This document shows positions 1 to 15,000 of a DNA stretch of 64,000 nucleotides, one piece after another. Origin of the DNA: Verrucomicrobiales bacterium (GTDB lineage: Bacteria; Verrucomicrobiota; Verrucomicrobiia; Verrucomicrobiales; DEV007); contig PAAG01000004.1 in NCBI GenBank assembly GCA_002698785.1, positions 1-64,000 on the forward strand. The letters run 5' to 3'. The first letter of the stretch is position 1; the number at the start of each line of letters is the position of its first letter. Position numbers and translations under genes: made by a program. The notes under the pieces are model-generated. The model saw nothing but the letters and a program-made list of their open reading frames with translations. It ran no database searches and was not told where the DNA came from.

Positions 1-1
1 A

Positions 2-3000
2 GCGCCTGATTATTCGAGTGCGGCGCGAGTATTGATTGAGGCAGCGTATGCGAAAGTCGGCGGCCGAGTCGATGTGAGTGGGGCTTCCGGTGGTGAGGTG
101 GCTTTTTCTGGAAGTGAAAATGTCGACGTCACAGGAAGCGTAGACGCGACCGCATCCAATGGAGTGGGAGGCAGCGTTACTATCGAGGCTCCAGAGATTT
201 CGCTCGCAAATGGATCCATCGTGGATGCTTCGGGAAGCGATGGAGGCGGATCCGTTCGCATTGGAGGTGGTTTCCAGGGGAAAGACGCCTCAATTTCCAA
301 TGCGGAGACTTTGACTGTTGCTGATGGCGCGGAAATTTACGCCAATTCCACGAATTCAGGGGATGCCGGGGAAGTGTTCCTTTGGGCCGACGACTCGACC
401 GTTTTCCAGGGACATGTTGGCGCCGAAGCCCAGGGAACTTCCGGTAACGGCGGTTTTGTTGAAGTTTCCGGAAAAGACGAACTCACTTTCGATGGAACTG
501 TTTCCACATTGGCTGCGAATGGTCAGACAGGAACTCTCCTTCTTGACCCAACCGATCTTACCATTAGCAACGGTGCGGCCTCTGCGAATAACGTAAATGT
601 CGGGGATCTAACGACAGCTCTCGGTTCGAACAACGTTGTCGTTTCCACAGATCCGATTGGCACTGATGATGGAGATATCTCGGTCAATGACAATGTGACC
701 TATACGAGTTCGAATGCTCTTACTCTGCTCGCTCATGGCGACATCAATTTCAACGCTTCTGTCCAGAACGGTGGAGCTGGCGATGTCAATGCTGTTGCCG
801 GTTGGGATGGCACGACGGGCTTCGTTGCGGCGAGCCCTGGTGGTTCAGAGACGGGCACTGTCGACATGATGGATTTCTTTTCCGACTCTGACAGCTACGG
901 AAATGCGAAAACGAACGGTGGTTTTGGATCGATCATTTTAGACAACTCTTCTCGTAGAATCGTAGTTGGTAGCCGTCACGGCGACACCCAGATGGTTGGT
1001 TATGGAATCGATTTTTTCATGGGCTCGAATTCTTCCAGTCGAGACCTACTCATCGGTTACCGAGACGTAAATAGCGATACTGGTGCAAATGCAGTGACGG
1101 GGAACATTCATTTAGAAGTTCACAATGAGATCAATCTCCTGAACTCCGATGTGGGACGTACTGAATATTCTAAAATCGGAATCGGTCACGGTGGAACCGG
1201 GAGCGATACCGGCCCTGGACCCGGAGATCTTTCAGGAAATATCACGGTGATCACCGGTGTCGACGGAAAAGGAACTGGAAACATCACTTTGGTCAACGAA
1301 GGGGTGAGCGCTGGAAACGGTGCTGAACGAGAGCGTGTTGGAATTCAAATCGGTCACGGGGGATACCGTATTCATGGGAATCACAGCGGTACGATTATCG
1401 TAGACACCACGCAGGGAACGGTAGGGGATATTACTTTTCAGGGCGGTGATGGAAAGCGTGACTATGCAATGATTGGCCACGGTGGCGTGGACATTGGTTC
1501 GAGCGCTACCGGCGTCAGCACTACTCCACTCAACATGTCGGGGAACATTGAGGTAAGGGCAGGTGGAAATGTTGATTTCACTGCCGGTGCAGCCCGGGGA
1601 GCAGCGCCTTCACAGAGTTGGCGGACAAGTGGAGACTCTTTCACTCAGATTGGCCACGGTGGGCGAAATTCAGATGGTACTCACACGGGATCGATCCTCG
1701 TCGAGGCAGATGGGGATATTCGTTTTCGTTCTGGAGATCAGGAGCGGAACTTTGCGATGCTTGGACATGGTGGCCAGGGAACGAATGGCGATCATTCCGG
1801 CCAGATCGACGTGACTTCAGGAGGTGCGATCATCTTTGATGCGCGCGGGCTCGGAGGAGAACCGGATACCAATGACAGAGATGAAGCTTTCGTGCAACTG
1901 GGGCACGGTGGATATGGGTCTCGTGGAGATACCTCGGGCACGATCAATGTGGATGCCGGAGGTAATATCGAATTCTACGGCGGAAATGTTTCTCCCGGAG
2001 GGATTTCTGCAAGCCGCTCCTACGCACAGTTGGGTCACGGTGGATATGAGACAGACAACCCGAACAACGATGTTTCCAGTCCCGGACCTAATGGAGAAAT
2101 CAATGTAACGGGTAACGGAGATTTGCTGTTCACTGCTGGCAACGGTGACAACTCCTATGTCCAACTCGGGCATGGTGGAAACTCAGCCAAGGGACTGCAA
2201 GACGGGGATATCAATGTTGAGGTAGACGGTGCTATCACATTTACGGCAGGGAGAAGGCTCGGCTATGCCCAACTGGGACATGGCGGATATGATGCGGATG
2301 GTGTTAAGACCGGCAATATTGACGTTTCTGCCGGAAGTGACATCACCTTCCTTGGCGGGGTCGGCACGACGGCTCGAGATTTCAGGGCGCACGCGCAGTT
2401 GGGGCACGGCGGTTATGGAACCGATGGTGCCCACTCCGGAGACATCTTTGTTGATTCGGGCGGGGCAATACTATTCAAAGGAGGTAACCTCGCAGACAAC
2501 TTCGTGATGCTCGGACATGGAGGGCGTTCACGTAGTGCCTCTAACGTGTCAGGATTCAGCGGAGATATTGATGTCTCCGCAGCAACAGGAATTACCTTTA
2601 CGGCTGGCACTATGTTAGAAAGAACTCTGGCGAATGGATTCCAGGATCTTTCTCCTTATTCAAATCTCCCTGATGACGCGAATATTACCAACGGAGACGA
2701 CGGCATTTATGCCGATGGCCGTATTTTTGCGATGTTGGGACATGGCGGCTACGATGGTGATGCTTCGGCTAATAACACCTACAATCCGGGAGTTGGGCAC
2801 ACCGGAGATATTCGTGTAGTCACGGCTGATGGCGATATCACTTTCAATGGGGGAGATGCCGCAAACCTCGGAAGTGAGGGAGCGAACGAGGGGCGTCTTC
2901 ATTTTGCTTTGTTAGGGCATGGCGGCGTAGCGAGTCTCGGTGATCACACCGGTGCGATCGAAGTGGAAGCAACTTTGGGGAATGTAGTATTCAATGGTGG

Positions 3001-6000
3001 AGCGCAAACCAAAGATGGAGAAGTCAATCGCGACACAGGTGTCGTGACTGCAGACAAGACTGACGTCTACAATTTCTCCAAACTCGGTCATGGAGGTGTT
3101 GCTGCCCATTGGGGGAATTCCACGAACGCCGGTGGCCGATTGTCTGCAGCCTCAGCCGGCGGAACTTTGGGGCTGACTGATGGTATAAGTGTAACGGCAG
3201 GAAACGGTATTGATTTCAATGCTGGCCTTGGACGTAGAAGTTATGTGCAACTCGGTCTGGGTGGCCACGAGGTGCGCGGTATTCAAGATGGAGCGATTGA
3301 CCACCAGGGTGACATCACTGTTGTCGCTGGAGCGGGAGGAGTGAATTTTACCGGAGGTGTTAACACTGTAGAAGGAACGGCCAATCCAGCGATTGATAAC
3401 AATGACAATCACGGAAAGGAGTCCTTTGCTCAGCTCGGTCACGGCGGATACGATTCTGATGGAACCTTCGCAGGGGACATTTCAGTTACCACGACGGATG
3501 GTGGTGTTGTAAGGTTTTCCGGCGGTACAAGAGCTGACAACTACGTGCAGATGGGGCATGGTGGACGAAGCTCTCGGTCAGGTACTCCTGGTACGGCAGC
3601 AGGAAACTCTGGCGATATCACAGTAAATGCCGATGGGAATGTCGAATTTGTAGCAGGAACAGTCTTCGAACCTGCTCCGACCAACGAGAATGGTCGCATC
3701 TACGCGATGATGGGCCACGGCGGTTATGATTCCGACGTTTTCGGAGATAATAATTACATCGCTGGTGTCGGGCACAATGGAGATATCATTGTGAATACCA
3801 CCGGAAGTGTGAACGTGATTGGTGGCAGCACGGCCAATGGAAGTCTCGGCGGCGGAAATGGACGTGAGCACTTCGCAATGATTGGTCATGGCGGAATCCT
3901 GACTGGCGGTGATCACGCAGGGGCAATCCAGATCGATGTGGATGGCGATATCAGTGTTCTTGCTGGAGATACAGAAGACAACGACAGCGGTCATCACAAC
4001 CATGCAATGATCGGTCACGGTGGTGGAGGTGGAGCAAACTGGGGGAACACACGAAGTGGAAATCTCTCATCGAACTCCGTTTCCGGAGGAACCGACGGTA
4101 TGCGATTGGATGCTGGCGGTAGCGTGACCGTGTCCGGTGGTGACCGTGAGAGTTTCTCGATGATCGGTCTCGGTGGGCGCACGTTTCGTGGTGATCACAC
4201 CGGAGACGTCACCATCGTAGCTGGTGCGGGAGGTGTGAGCCTTTCTGGCGGATCGGATAACCTCGCTTTTGCCCACATTGGAAATGGTGGATATGACAGC
4301 GATACTGACAACTTGATCGCCGATTCTCACAATGGTTCAGTTTCTGTGACCTCAGTGGGCGATGTTATCGGTATGGGCGGAACTGGTAGTAATGCCTATG
4401 TCCAAATCGGTTTAGGTGGATTGAATTCTAACGGGAATTTTGGTACGGATGGAGTAAGCAACGTCAACGTCACTTCCAGTGGTGGTAACGTGCAGTTTAT
4501 CGGCGGATCTGGCGGATCGGCATATGCTCACATTGGCCACGGAGGGAAGAGTTCGCATGGCTCCCGTGAGGGGAACGTTACGGTAGAGGCTGGTGGTGGA
4601 GTTACGCTCACCGGAGGAACGTCGAACGCAAACTACGCACAGATCGGTCACGGTGGAGAAGACGGCGACGGTTCTGGAACGGGCGATATCTCTGTAACAG
4701 CGAACGGCGGAAATATTGAGATCAGTGGTGGTACTGCAGATCGTGTTAGTGCACAGATTGGACACGGTGGCGTTTTTCGTGAGGATGCCGGTAGCGATCA
4801 GAGTGGAGACATTCATGTCAATGCATCGGGTGATCTCATGTTGGCTTCCGGCGGGGTGACCCAGAACTGGAACTATGCAAAGGTCGGTCACGGCGGGCTG
4901 CAAGTGACAGGAAATCAGATCGGTGATATTTGTATTGAAGTGGGTGGTGGAATTACGCTCGACTCAACAAGCGATACCGGGAACCGGGACTACACACAGA
5001 TCGGACACGGAGGCAGCGCTTCTGATGGAGATATGTCAGGAAGCATTGCTGTTGTTGCCGGCAGTGATATTGTTTTGACAGGAGGAAACACTGACGACAA
5101 CCAGTTTGCTCAGATAGGACACGGAGGCCACGCTAGTGACGGGGCTCTTTCTGGAGATATTGCTGTTGCTTCCACAGGTGGAGATATCAGCCTGAATGGC
5201 GGTGATCGGACATCGAACTATGCGATGATTGGTCATGGTACTGGAAATAATTCCTCCAGCGGCACGCGTCAGGGCGGGGTGGAAATCGCCGCAGATGGCA
5301 CTCTTACCGCGACAAACGGCGGTGGAGACAATGTCTACGTTTACCATAGGACGAGCTCTGGTCTGGCAGCCAACTACCTCGGCGGCACCGGATTCCAACT
5401 CATTGGCGGCGGCGGAGTGACTCTCCCTGATTCGGCTCTTGGTGATCTGTCGACCATGATCAACGGAAACATCGGCGACGGCCATGTTTTCGTAGCCCTT
5501 TCGAATGATATTGATATCACGCTGGATAGTGGTGATGTTAGCCTGAATGACTCCTCTAACCTCGTCCTCGCCACGGGCGGAGAGATCAATGTGCTTTCCA
5601 GCTACCAGAATGCTGGAGATGGCGATGTTACTTTGATTGCCGGATACAGCGGTAACGGCACCGTGGCTTCGAATGCTGTCTTCAACGCGATGGCATGCGA
5701 TGTGGAAATTGACGGCTCACTGCTGGTCGATTTCAATAACTGCGACGATTTCGGATTGAACGGTAATGGCGTGACAATTGGAAGTTCGACTCAGGTGGCT
5801 GCCGTTGCCGTGGGCAGCAGAGCAGGCACGACTACGGTTGCGGGAGATACAGTCACGATTCAGGCAAGCGATTCGACTGTGAGCGCCAGCACGCAACTTG
5901 GTTTCCTCGACGATGGATCGGGTGATATGACAGGCGACATCAATGTCGGAGCCCACACCGGAGTTGCTGTTAACGCGGGAACTGCTGACGATGCATTCGC

Positions 6001-9000
6001 GATGATCGGTCACGGTGGTGGTGCAACCGTCGGGACGAATATAATTGACGCTGCGATAAATATCACGTTCTGCGACCCGGGCGATCTTACGCTGACTTCA
6101 AGCGGAGTGGGAGCGTTCACTATGGTTGGCCACGGTGGCGCAGGTAGTGCGAATGATGCGAATGGGAATATTACCATTTCAAACGCAAACAATATCAGCG
6201 TCCTCGGTGGATCAAACTCGGGGGCTTACTCTCAAATTGGGCTTGGCGGAATGGCAGGTAGCGGTGAGTTGGATGGCAATTTTGATATCGACCTTTCTGG
6301 AGATTTGTTGATCCGCGGCGGTGCCGGTGATGATGCTTATGCACAGATTGGGCAGGGCGGAAGATCACACAAGAACGGGACGAATGACCTGGTAAAATCC
6401 GGGGATATCGACATTGATGGATTCACCAATTTCACCATTCAGGGTGGCGATGGCAATAGGGCAAACGCTCAACTCGGTCACGGTGGTAACGACGGTGATG
6501 ATGGGAAGATCGGTGATATCACACTCACCGGTGCAGGAACGGGAGATTTGACCCTTCTCGGTGGACAAGGTGGCGGAATTCAGAGCTATGCTCTGATTGG
6601 CATGGGTGGCTTCGTTTCAAACAACCAGAAGCGTGGTGCAATAACCATTGATAATGTCGACGATATCTTCCTCACAGGCGGTGAAGCCAACGACAACTAT
6701 GCGCAAATCGGAAATGGTGGGCGCAGTTCCAGCGGAGGTGGAGGAGGAGTTAATGATATTACCCTGACCACTGGAGGGAACCTCATACTTCAGGGGGGAA
6801 ATGCGAACAACACCTATGTGCAGGTAGGTTTGGGTGGTCTCCTCCATCAAAATGGTGCGACCATTAATCAGGACATCTCCGTGACGACAGGAGGTTACAT
6901 CAGCCTTTCCGGCTCCGCCTCCGCCGGAGGAAACAATGCGTATGCGCAAATTGGTCACGGCGGCCTTGATTCGGCGGGGTCGAATAACACGTTGGAGCGT
7001 TCAGGTGATATTACTATCAACGCGATGGGAACCGATGGTTCCGGTAATTCAATTCTCCTCTCTGGAGGTAGCGCTTCGAATTCATATGCACAGATTGGTC
7101 TGGGTGGGCAGGATGCGGACTCCTCCTATACCGGGGACATTGATGTCGATGCTGCAGGGCATATTGTCTTGAATGCGGGAGAAGGTGATGTCGCATACGC
7201 TCAAGTCGGTCACGGTGGCGACAATGCTTTCGACGGCACTCAGGTGCTGGATGATGGAGATGCGGAAAATTCAGGAAATATCACAATCGATACGACGAAT
7301 GGAGGTAACCTTGTTCTTCAGGGCGGCAACGTTCTTGGAGGAGGTGGAACTGATTCCTACGCGCAGGTCGGTCACGGTGGTCATGCCTCAGAGGGAGATA
7401 GTGAAGGGAACATCGATATCAACCTGGCGGGTGGACTCTCTGTTCTGGGAGGGGAAGACGCTACTAATAGCAACGTGGAAGACCGGACCTATGCCCAAGT
7501 TGGGCATGGCGGTGAAAGTGCCGATGGCGCTCATTCGGGGAATATCACGATCAATTCAGTCGACGATGTGGAGCTCGTCGGTGGGGTTGGTGAAGTTTCG
7601 TATGCTTCCATAGGGCATGGTGGACGGAATGAGAATGTCGGTGGAAACACCGGCGACATTTCTGTTACGACCACTTCAGGTGGTATTCGACTTTCAGCAG
7701 GAACCGGTGGAGCGGGGTGGAACGTTCGCTCCTACAGTCACATTGGTCATGGTGGTGCAAACTCTGCAGGAGATCACTCAGGGGATATCACACTGAGTTC
7801 TGCTGACTTCGTCGCTCTTGAAGACGGAAACCACGACTTGAACTACAAGCTTGTGGGACATGGTGGTGACGCTGCTTCCGGTAATTTCACAGGTGCGATC
7901 AATGTTACCGCTGTGAACGACATTGATCTGATCGGTGGAATCAATGATGTGGACTTTGCTCAGATCGGTCATGGTGGTTCAAATTCGAGCGGCTCCTTCA
8001 ATGCAGACATTGCGGGGAGTGGTGCTTTGGCAGGGGTGAATGTCACTTCAACTGCTGGTGCAATCACCGTGAATGGCGGCCGTATCAATCAGTCCAACAA
8101 CGATGGTCGCCGCGCCTACGCACAGATTGGTCTAGGCGGTTACAATTCCAACTCCACCTTGGATGCTGACATTTCTGTTAGTGCGGCTACTGGCCTTGAT
8201 CTTGAAGGCGGTGGTCGCGACCACAACTACGCGTTGATCGGAAACGGGGGCGACTTGGCCGACGGCGATAAGTCGGGAGATATTTATGTCACTACTGCGG
8301 CTGGGAACTTCGTTATTCAGGGTGGCCGAAGCCACGAATTGAATGCTGCCCAGATCGGTCACGGTGGTTTCCGTGCGACTGGAAACGCCGCTGGTTCTAT
8401 CGAGGTCGATGTGCAGGCGGGATCACTCACTCTCATGAACGGCGGTGGTGACGATGCGCTGAACAGCACAGCTACCCACCAGACCCCCGGATACGACAGC
8501 TTCAGCTATGCGCAGATCGGTCACGGTGGCGGTGAAACAGGCGTATTTCTTCGCGATGGCGAAATCTGTGTGCACGCTAGAGATGGCGTGACTCTCGATT
8601 CAAACGATACAGGTGATCGCGCATACACCCAGATCGGTCACGGAGGTTACGATACCGGCGGCGACACGACTGGCGATGTCACGGTAGTCGCTTCCAATGG
8701 TGCTGTTTCCCTCGAGGGGGGCAGCAATGGTATGGAGGGACAGTATGCGCAGATCGGTCACGGTGGCGTGAATGCTTCTGGTGCGCTCAGCGGAAACGTA
8801 AACGTGGTTGCCGGAGACGGAGACATGACTCTTAACGGAGGCGATGCGGATAACTCCTACGCCATGATTGGTCATGGCGACGGAGCTGGCACATCGACTG
8901 GCACTCGCCAGGGCGGAGTTCATCTTTTCTCCAGCGGCACACTTTCCGGATCAGTTGGTTCCGGTTCGGGAAGTGGAGTGAATGTGTTTCACCAGACAAA

Positions 9001-12000
9001 CGGGGGGCTTGCTGCAGCGGATTACCTTGGCGGCGATGGTTTCCAGATGGTCGCCAATGGTGGCGTATCTCTTCCAGATTCTGCCCTCAACGGAGTGGGA
9101 ACAATGATCGGGGGGAACCTCGGGAATGGTCCTGTCTCTGCTGTCTTCAGTAATGATGTCGACGTCGTGATAGACGGCCCTGACACATTTGTCAGCAATT
9201 CAGACAATCTGCAGATCGTCACGGGCGGAGATATCACATTCCTGAGCTCCTACCAGAATGCCGGAGACGGTAATATCACCTTGGTAGCAGGTTGGGACGG
9301 AGTCGGTGGTGCCTCAACTGGATCGGTGAGTTACACTGGAATGAGCTTCTGCGAACCTGTGATCGAAGAAGGGGCCGCCTCGGTGGACTTCAACAATTGC
9401 GATACATTTGGAAACGGCATGGGGTCGATCACAATCGGCAACAATACCCAGACCGCGGCGGTTGCCGTAGGGACTCGTCAGGGACTGACGACTTTGGCTG
9501 CCTACGGTCTTTCCATCAACGGCTCAAACACAACGGGCAGTGCGTATTCACAGCTCGGCTTTGCCGCGGATGGATCGGGTGACGCCACTGGGAACATCGC
9601 CATCAATCTTGAGCAAGGTGGTTTGAATGTTATTGCTGGTTCTCAGGCTAGCTCCTATGCGCAAATCGGTCATGGCGGTTCACTCGGGACTGAGTCGATT
9701 GTGAATGCCGATATCGACATTAGCTTCTGCGAACCGGGTGCAGTTTCGATCTTGGGCGGAGGAACCTCCTCCTATGCTATGGTCGGAAACGGCGGATACG
9801 ATTACGATACCAACGTATCCGGAAATGTGAGCCTTACTGGGTCTGGCGACGTTGCCATTACCGCAGGGTCTGGCACGAATTCTTTCGCAAAAGTCGGTAA
9901 CGGAGGAAATAACTCTACTGCAGATAAAACGGGCGACATCAATATTACGACTGGTGATGGGAGTGTTCTCGTAACCGGCGGAACTTCGGACAACGCCGTT
10001 GCTGTTGTCGGTCACGGTGGCAGGTCCGCAGGTGGCGCAGAACGAGGAAACATTACTGTAATAGCGAATGGAGCTGACTCTGACGTTTCCGTTCAGGGCG
10101 GTCCCGGATCACAGGCAATGGCACAGATAGGGTTTGGTGGAACCCAGTCCAACGGCACCAAGGGCAATGATGCTGAATCAATTACGGTCGAAGCGGGGCG
10201 CGACATCAATGTTATCGGTGGTGGAACGAACAATGCCTTGGCCCAGGTTGGACATGGCGGGCTCGTGACGTCTGGAACTTTCAGCGGAGACATTTCTCTC
10301 ACAGCGGGTGGTGATGTGAATGTGGTAGGCGGTCAGACAGGCGGTGATGATGTCTATGCGCAGGTCGGTCACGGCGGCGCGACAACTTCGGCAACTACGC
10401 GTGGTAACATCACTGTAAATGCTGGAGGTAACGTGCTTGTGAGAGCGGGTACGAATCCGACTCCTGGTAATTCAGGTGCAGACACACCGAACTACGCTCA
10501 AATCGGCCACGGTGGTCACGAAAATCGCGGCAACCATGGTGTTGCCACGGACAAGATTGAAATCTCAGCAGCCAACTTGGAACTCATTGGTGGTTCTGGT
10601 GACCAGTCCTATGCGCAGGTCGGTAACGGCGGATATGATGCCGGTGGTAATTTTGCCGGTGAGATTTGTGTCCACGTCGACACGGGTGTGATCTTGAATT
10701 CGAACGCAGTTACCGGTGCGCGCGGATATACCCAGATCGGTCACGGAGGATATATATCCGGAACTGCGGGATCGACATACGAAGGTGATATTGTTGTCAC
10801 CTCCGGCAGCGACGGAATTTCTTTGCGTGGTGGAGACTTGGCCGATGGTCAGTATGCTCAGATCGGTCACGGGGGAATTAGTACAGATGGGCCAATGTCT
10901 GGCGAGATTTTCGTAGGTGCTCAGGATGGTGGCGATCTCACGATTACGGGTGGTGCTGCTAACCAATCCTACGCAATGGTCGGTCATGGTGATGGAGCCG
11001 GAGTGGCTGGTGTCGAGGATAGCGGTACGTCCGGCGGAACTCGTGAGGGTGGCATCCAGTACTTCGTGGATGGTGATATGACCGTAACGAACGGCAGCGG
11101 CACGGACAGTAATGCCTATCTCCACCATCGAACCAATGAACCTGGCGGCTTGAGCGGAGCCGGCAACTATCTCGGTGGAGAAGGCTATCAGGTAGTCGTC
11201 AACGGAAACACCAGCGCCCCAGCCAATGCTTTTGAGGGATCTGGAGCGATGCTCGCCGGTAGTGCCGGGAATGGAAATATCGTCTTTGCGAACAATGCCA
11301 ACGTCGACCTCATCTTCGATGGGCCCGACTACATGTTCGACAATGATTTTGACTTTATCATCCTCACTGGTGGCAGCATCTTTATGAACCAGGGATACCA
11401 GAACGCCGGATCTGGCAACGTAGCTCTGGTTGCTGGGTGGGATGGAACATATGATTCTCCTGCCACTCTCGACGTGACAGATCCTTGTGATCCGAAGATT
11501 CTTTCGGCATCAATCGATTTCAACTCGTGCGAACGCTATGGGAACAACAACGGAACGGTGTATCTCGGTGATGCGACCCAGACGGAGTCTCTCCGTGTAG
11601 GCAGTCGTCAGGGTACTACAACCGTGGCTGGTTACGGCTTGGTAATGAATGCGAGTTCGGGCACTGCGAACGCATCGACACAACTTGGTTTCTACGGAGA
11701 TGGCAGCGGTGCTTTCAGTGGGGCTATTGAAGTGCGTGTAAAAGAAGGTGGCCTTACCATGAATTCGGGGACCACAGGGGCCTTTACTCAAATTGGTCAC
11801 GGCGGCCTTGATTCCGACAGCGATGCAAGCACAACCGATGCGACAATCTCCATCTCATTCTGCGAACCAGGAGACATCAATATTAATGGAGGAACCGGGA
11901 CGAATGCATACGCCTTAATCGGCCATGGCGGTGTCCAATTGGATGCAGACCAGCGACTTGGCGACATCAGCATCATGGGATTTGATAATCTCAATGTAAA

Positions 12001-15000
12001 CGGAGGTTCGGGAACTCACACCTATGCTCAGATTGGCCATGGAGGACTGAACAGCCGTGGCAATACCGGTGGTGATATCTGGGTTCAGGGGACGGGAGCG
12101 ATTTCGCTCACAGGAGGAACAGCTCAAGACGCCTACACACAGATTGGTCATGGTGGTCATGACAGTAATGCAAACCATGGTCAGGCCGGAGATCGTATCG
12201 TCGCGATTGCCGACCAGGGAATCAACTTGATTGGCGGAGACACTGCGGGTGCTTCCTACGGTGCCTATGCGATGATCGGTCAGGGTGGTTACGACGCAGA
12301 CGGGGCTCTGACAGGAGATATTTACGTAAACTACGATCCAGATGCCGACATGGCAGCGGGTGGTGGCGACATTGTTCTCTTTGGTAGTCCTAAACTGACA
12401 AATGAGCAGAACTATGGAACGAATGCCCAGATCGGTCATGGTGGCCGAAATCAGGAAGGGGCGAAGACCGGTGACATCGTGATCGGCGCGGCTGATAGTA
12501 TTTCGCTCACCGGTGGCCAGTATCGTAGTTACGCTCAGATCGGTCATGGCGGAAATGACTCCAATGGAAACAACAACAACGGTACTGTCACTGGATCCAT
12601 CGAAGTGAATACGACTGGCCTCTTGGATCTCCAGGGTGGTATCGGCCGGGAATCGTGGGTCATGATCGGCCATGGTGGATATAACATCGGTGGAGATCTC
12701 GGTGCAGATGGTGACATCATTGACATCACCGCAGACGGGGGTGTCTCCTTGACCGGAGGTGATGATATCCAGTCGTTTGCTCAGATCGGTAATGGTGGAT
12801 ACAACTCGGACGGGACGATGAACATGGATGTTTCTATTGCGACAGGCGGAGACATCACCATGTTGGGCGGCACTGCTACCGATACATACACACACATTGG
12901 CTCTGGTGGTACTGCTTCTGACGGTGCAATCGTCGATTCTGACATCATGATCGAAGCTGTCGGAGGCATTGATCTCAACACAGGCAGCGCAAGCGTTAGC
13001 AACGCATATGCCCAGATCGGTCATGGTGGTTACAACACCATGACGTTGAGCACTTCGAATTCAAACATTCTCATAAATCAGGGAATGGGAACTGGAACGG
13101 GTGCGATCACTCTGGATGCTGACGGAGTAAATGCCTATGCCCAGATCGGTCATGGTGGTTCCAGATCCGATGCGAATGTGGGAAGTGCTGATCGCGGCGG
13201 CAATATCGTAATTGGGAACGCGGCTTCAATCGCTCTTGGTTCTACCGACGGCGGAGGTACACAGACAGACGCCTACACGCAGATTGGACACGGCGGAGAG
13301 TTGGCTGTGGGAACATTCAGTGGAGACATCTCTTTGAACACTGCTGGCGCATTCACGATGTCTGGTAATACAGGAGGTGACACTTATTCTCAGGTGGGTC
13401 ACGGAGGTGACCAAAGTAATGGAGATACAAGTGGTTCCATCTCGCTTGTGGCGGGCGGCAAAGTAACTATGACTGGCGGATCTACCAATGGTGATAGCTT
13501 CGTACAGATTGGGCATGGGGGACGTTTGAATAACGGCAACCATGGTGTTGATGGTGACTCTATTTCCGTAACCGGAGACGGTGTGGAAATCAGCGCAGGA
13601 AGCGCGAACAACACCTATGCTTTGATCGGGAACGGTGGCACGGATGCCGATGGAACGATCTTTGGAGACGTCAATGTAACGAGTACCGGAGGGGATGTGA
13701 CGTTGAATGCGGGAACCGGTGGATACGTGTACGCCCAAATCGGTAGTGGAGGGGCGATTGCTGGTGGCGCTACAACTGGAGACGTCGTGGTCGATGCCGG
13801 TTCAGGCAATGTTAACGTGAACGCAAGCTCTTCGGCAAACGCATACGCCCAGATCGGAATTGGGGGTATTAATAACGATGGCACCAAGAACGGAACGACG
13901 ACCGTTTCTGGAAACGATATCTCTGTCGTGTCTGGCACTGGAACCCAGGCCTACGCCCAAATCGGTGCAGGTGGAGGATACGACGGTTCTCCATCTTCTG
14001 GTCAGATCACAACTGCCACACACGTAAATGCGACAGGAGACGTCTTGCTCGATGCCTCTTCAAATGCAGCTCAAACCTATGTCCAGATTGGTGGCGGCGG
14101 TCTTGTTGGCGGTGGCGGTGTTGTAGGAGTACCAGACTCGGGGACGAATATCTCCACGGTGGTTTCTGCTGATGGCTCGCTCACCATGCTGGGTGGAGGT
14201 GGAAGCAACACCTACGCAATGATTGGTAATGGCGGCACTGGCTTCGACGGAACAAAATCGAACGCCGGTGTTTCGGTAACTGCATCGGATATTACCATGA
14301 CGAGTGGCAACAGTGCGTCTGCTTATACTCAGATCGGTTCTGGTGGGGGAATCTCAGGTGGTGGTAACACCTCAACGGGAGCCATCGACGGCGACGTTGT
14401 GGTGACAACCACTACAGGAGGATTGACGATGACTTCTGCGTCGGCTGGGAATTCCAACACTTACTCACAGATTGGTCTCGGAGGCTATGGTAACGAGGGT
14501 GGGCAAAGTGGTGACATCACCGTTTCCATTGCGACTGGAATTACCCTCGATGCCACCGCAGGAGCAGGTGCAAACTCTTACGTCCTGATTGGTAACGGAG
14601 GTGAAGCTTCGACAGGAAACAAAACGGGGGATATTACGGTTAGTGCCTCCGATGGATCGATTCGCCTTCTGTCGGGAGATGGAACAAACAACTATGCCCA
14701 GATTGGCCATGGTAGCGTAAACACTTCATCAACTCAGACAGGTGCAATCAGCCTGATGATCGATGGTGGTGATTTGGAATTGAATGCGGGAGACGGGAAT
14801 TTTGCTCAAGTCGGCCATGGTGGTATGGGTGACATGGGCAATCTGGTCACAAGCACAGGAGATATCTCCGTTACCTTTGCAAATCCTGGAGATGTGCTCT
14901 TGAACGCAGGACCTTCCGCGAACTCTTATGCTCAGATCGGTCACGGTGGAATCAACGTAGTCGGTGATCGCGATGGCTCGATTTCGATTACAGATGCCAA

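Noticed and set aside
11915-13024. Long minus-strand open frames (up to 369 codons) opposite the giant exoprotein gene
   Set aside because: They occur repeatedly opposite IGHGG units because the antisense of this Gly-rich repeat has few stops. Their products are Cys/Thr/Ile-rich with no domain, signal or ribosome-binding site.
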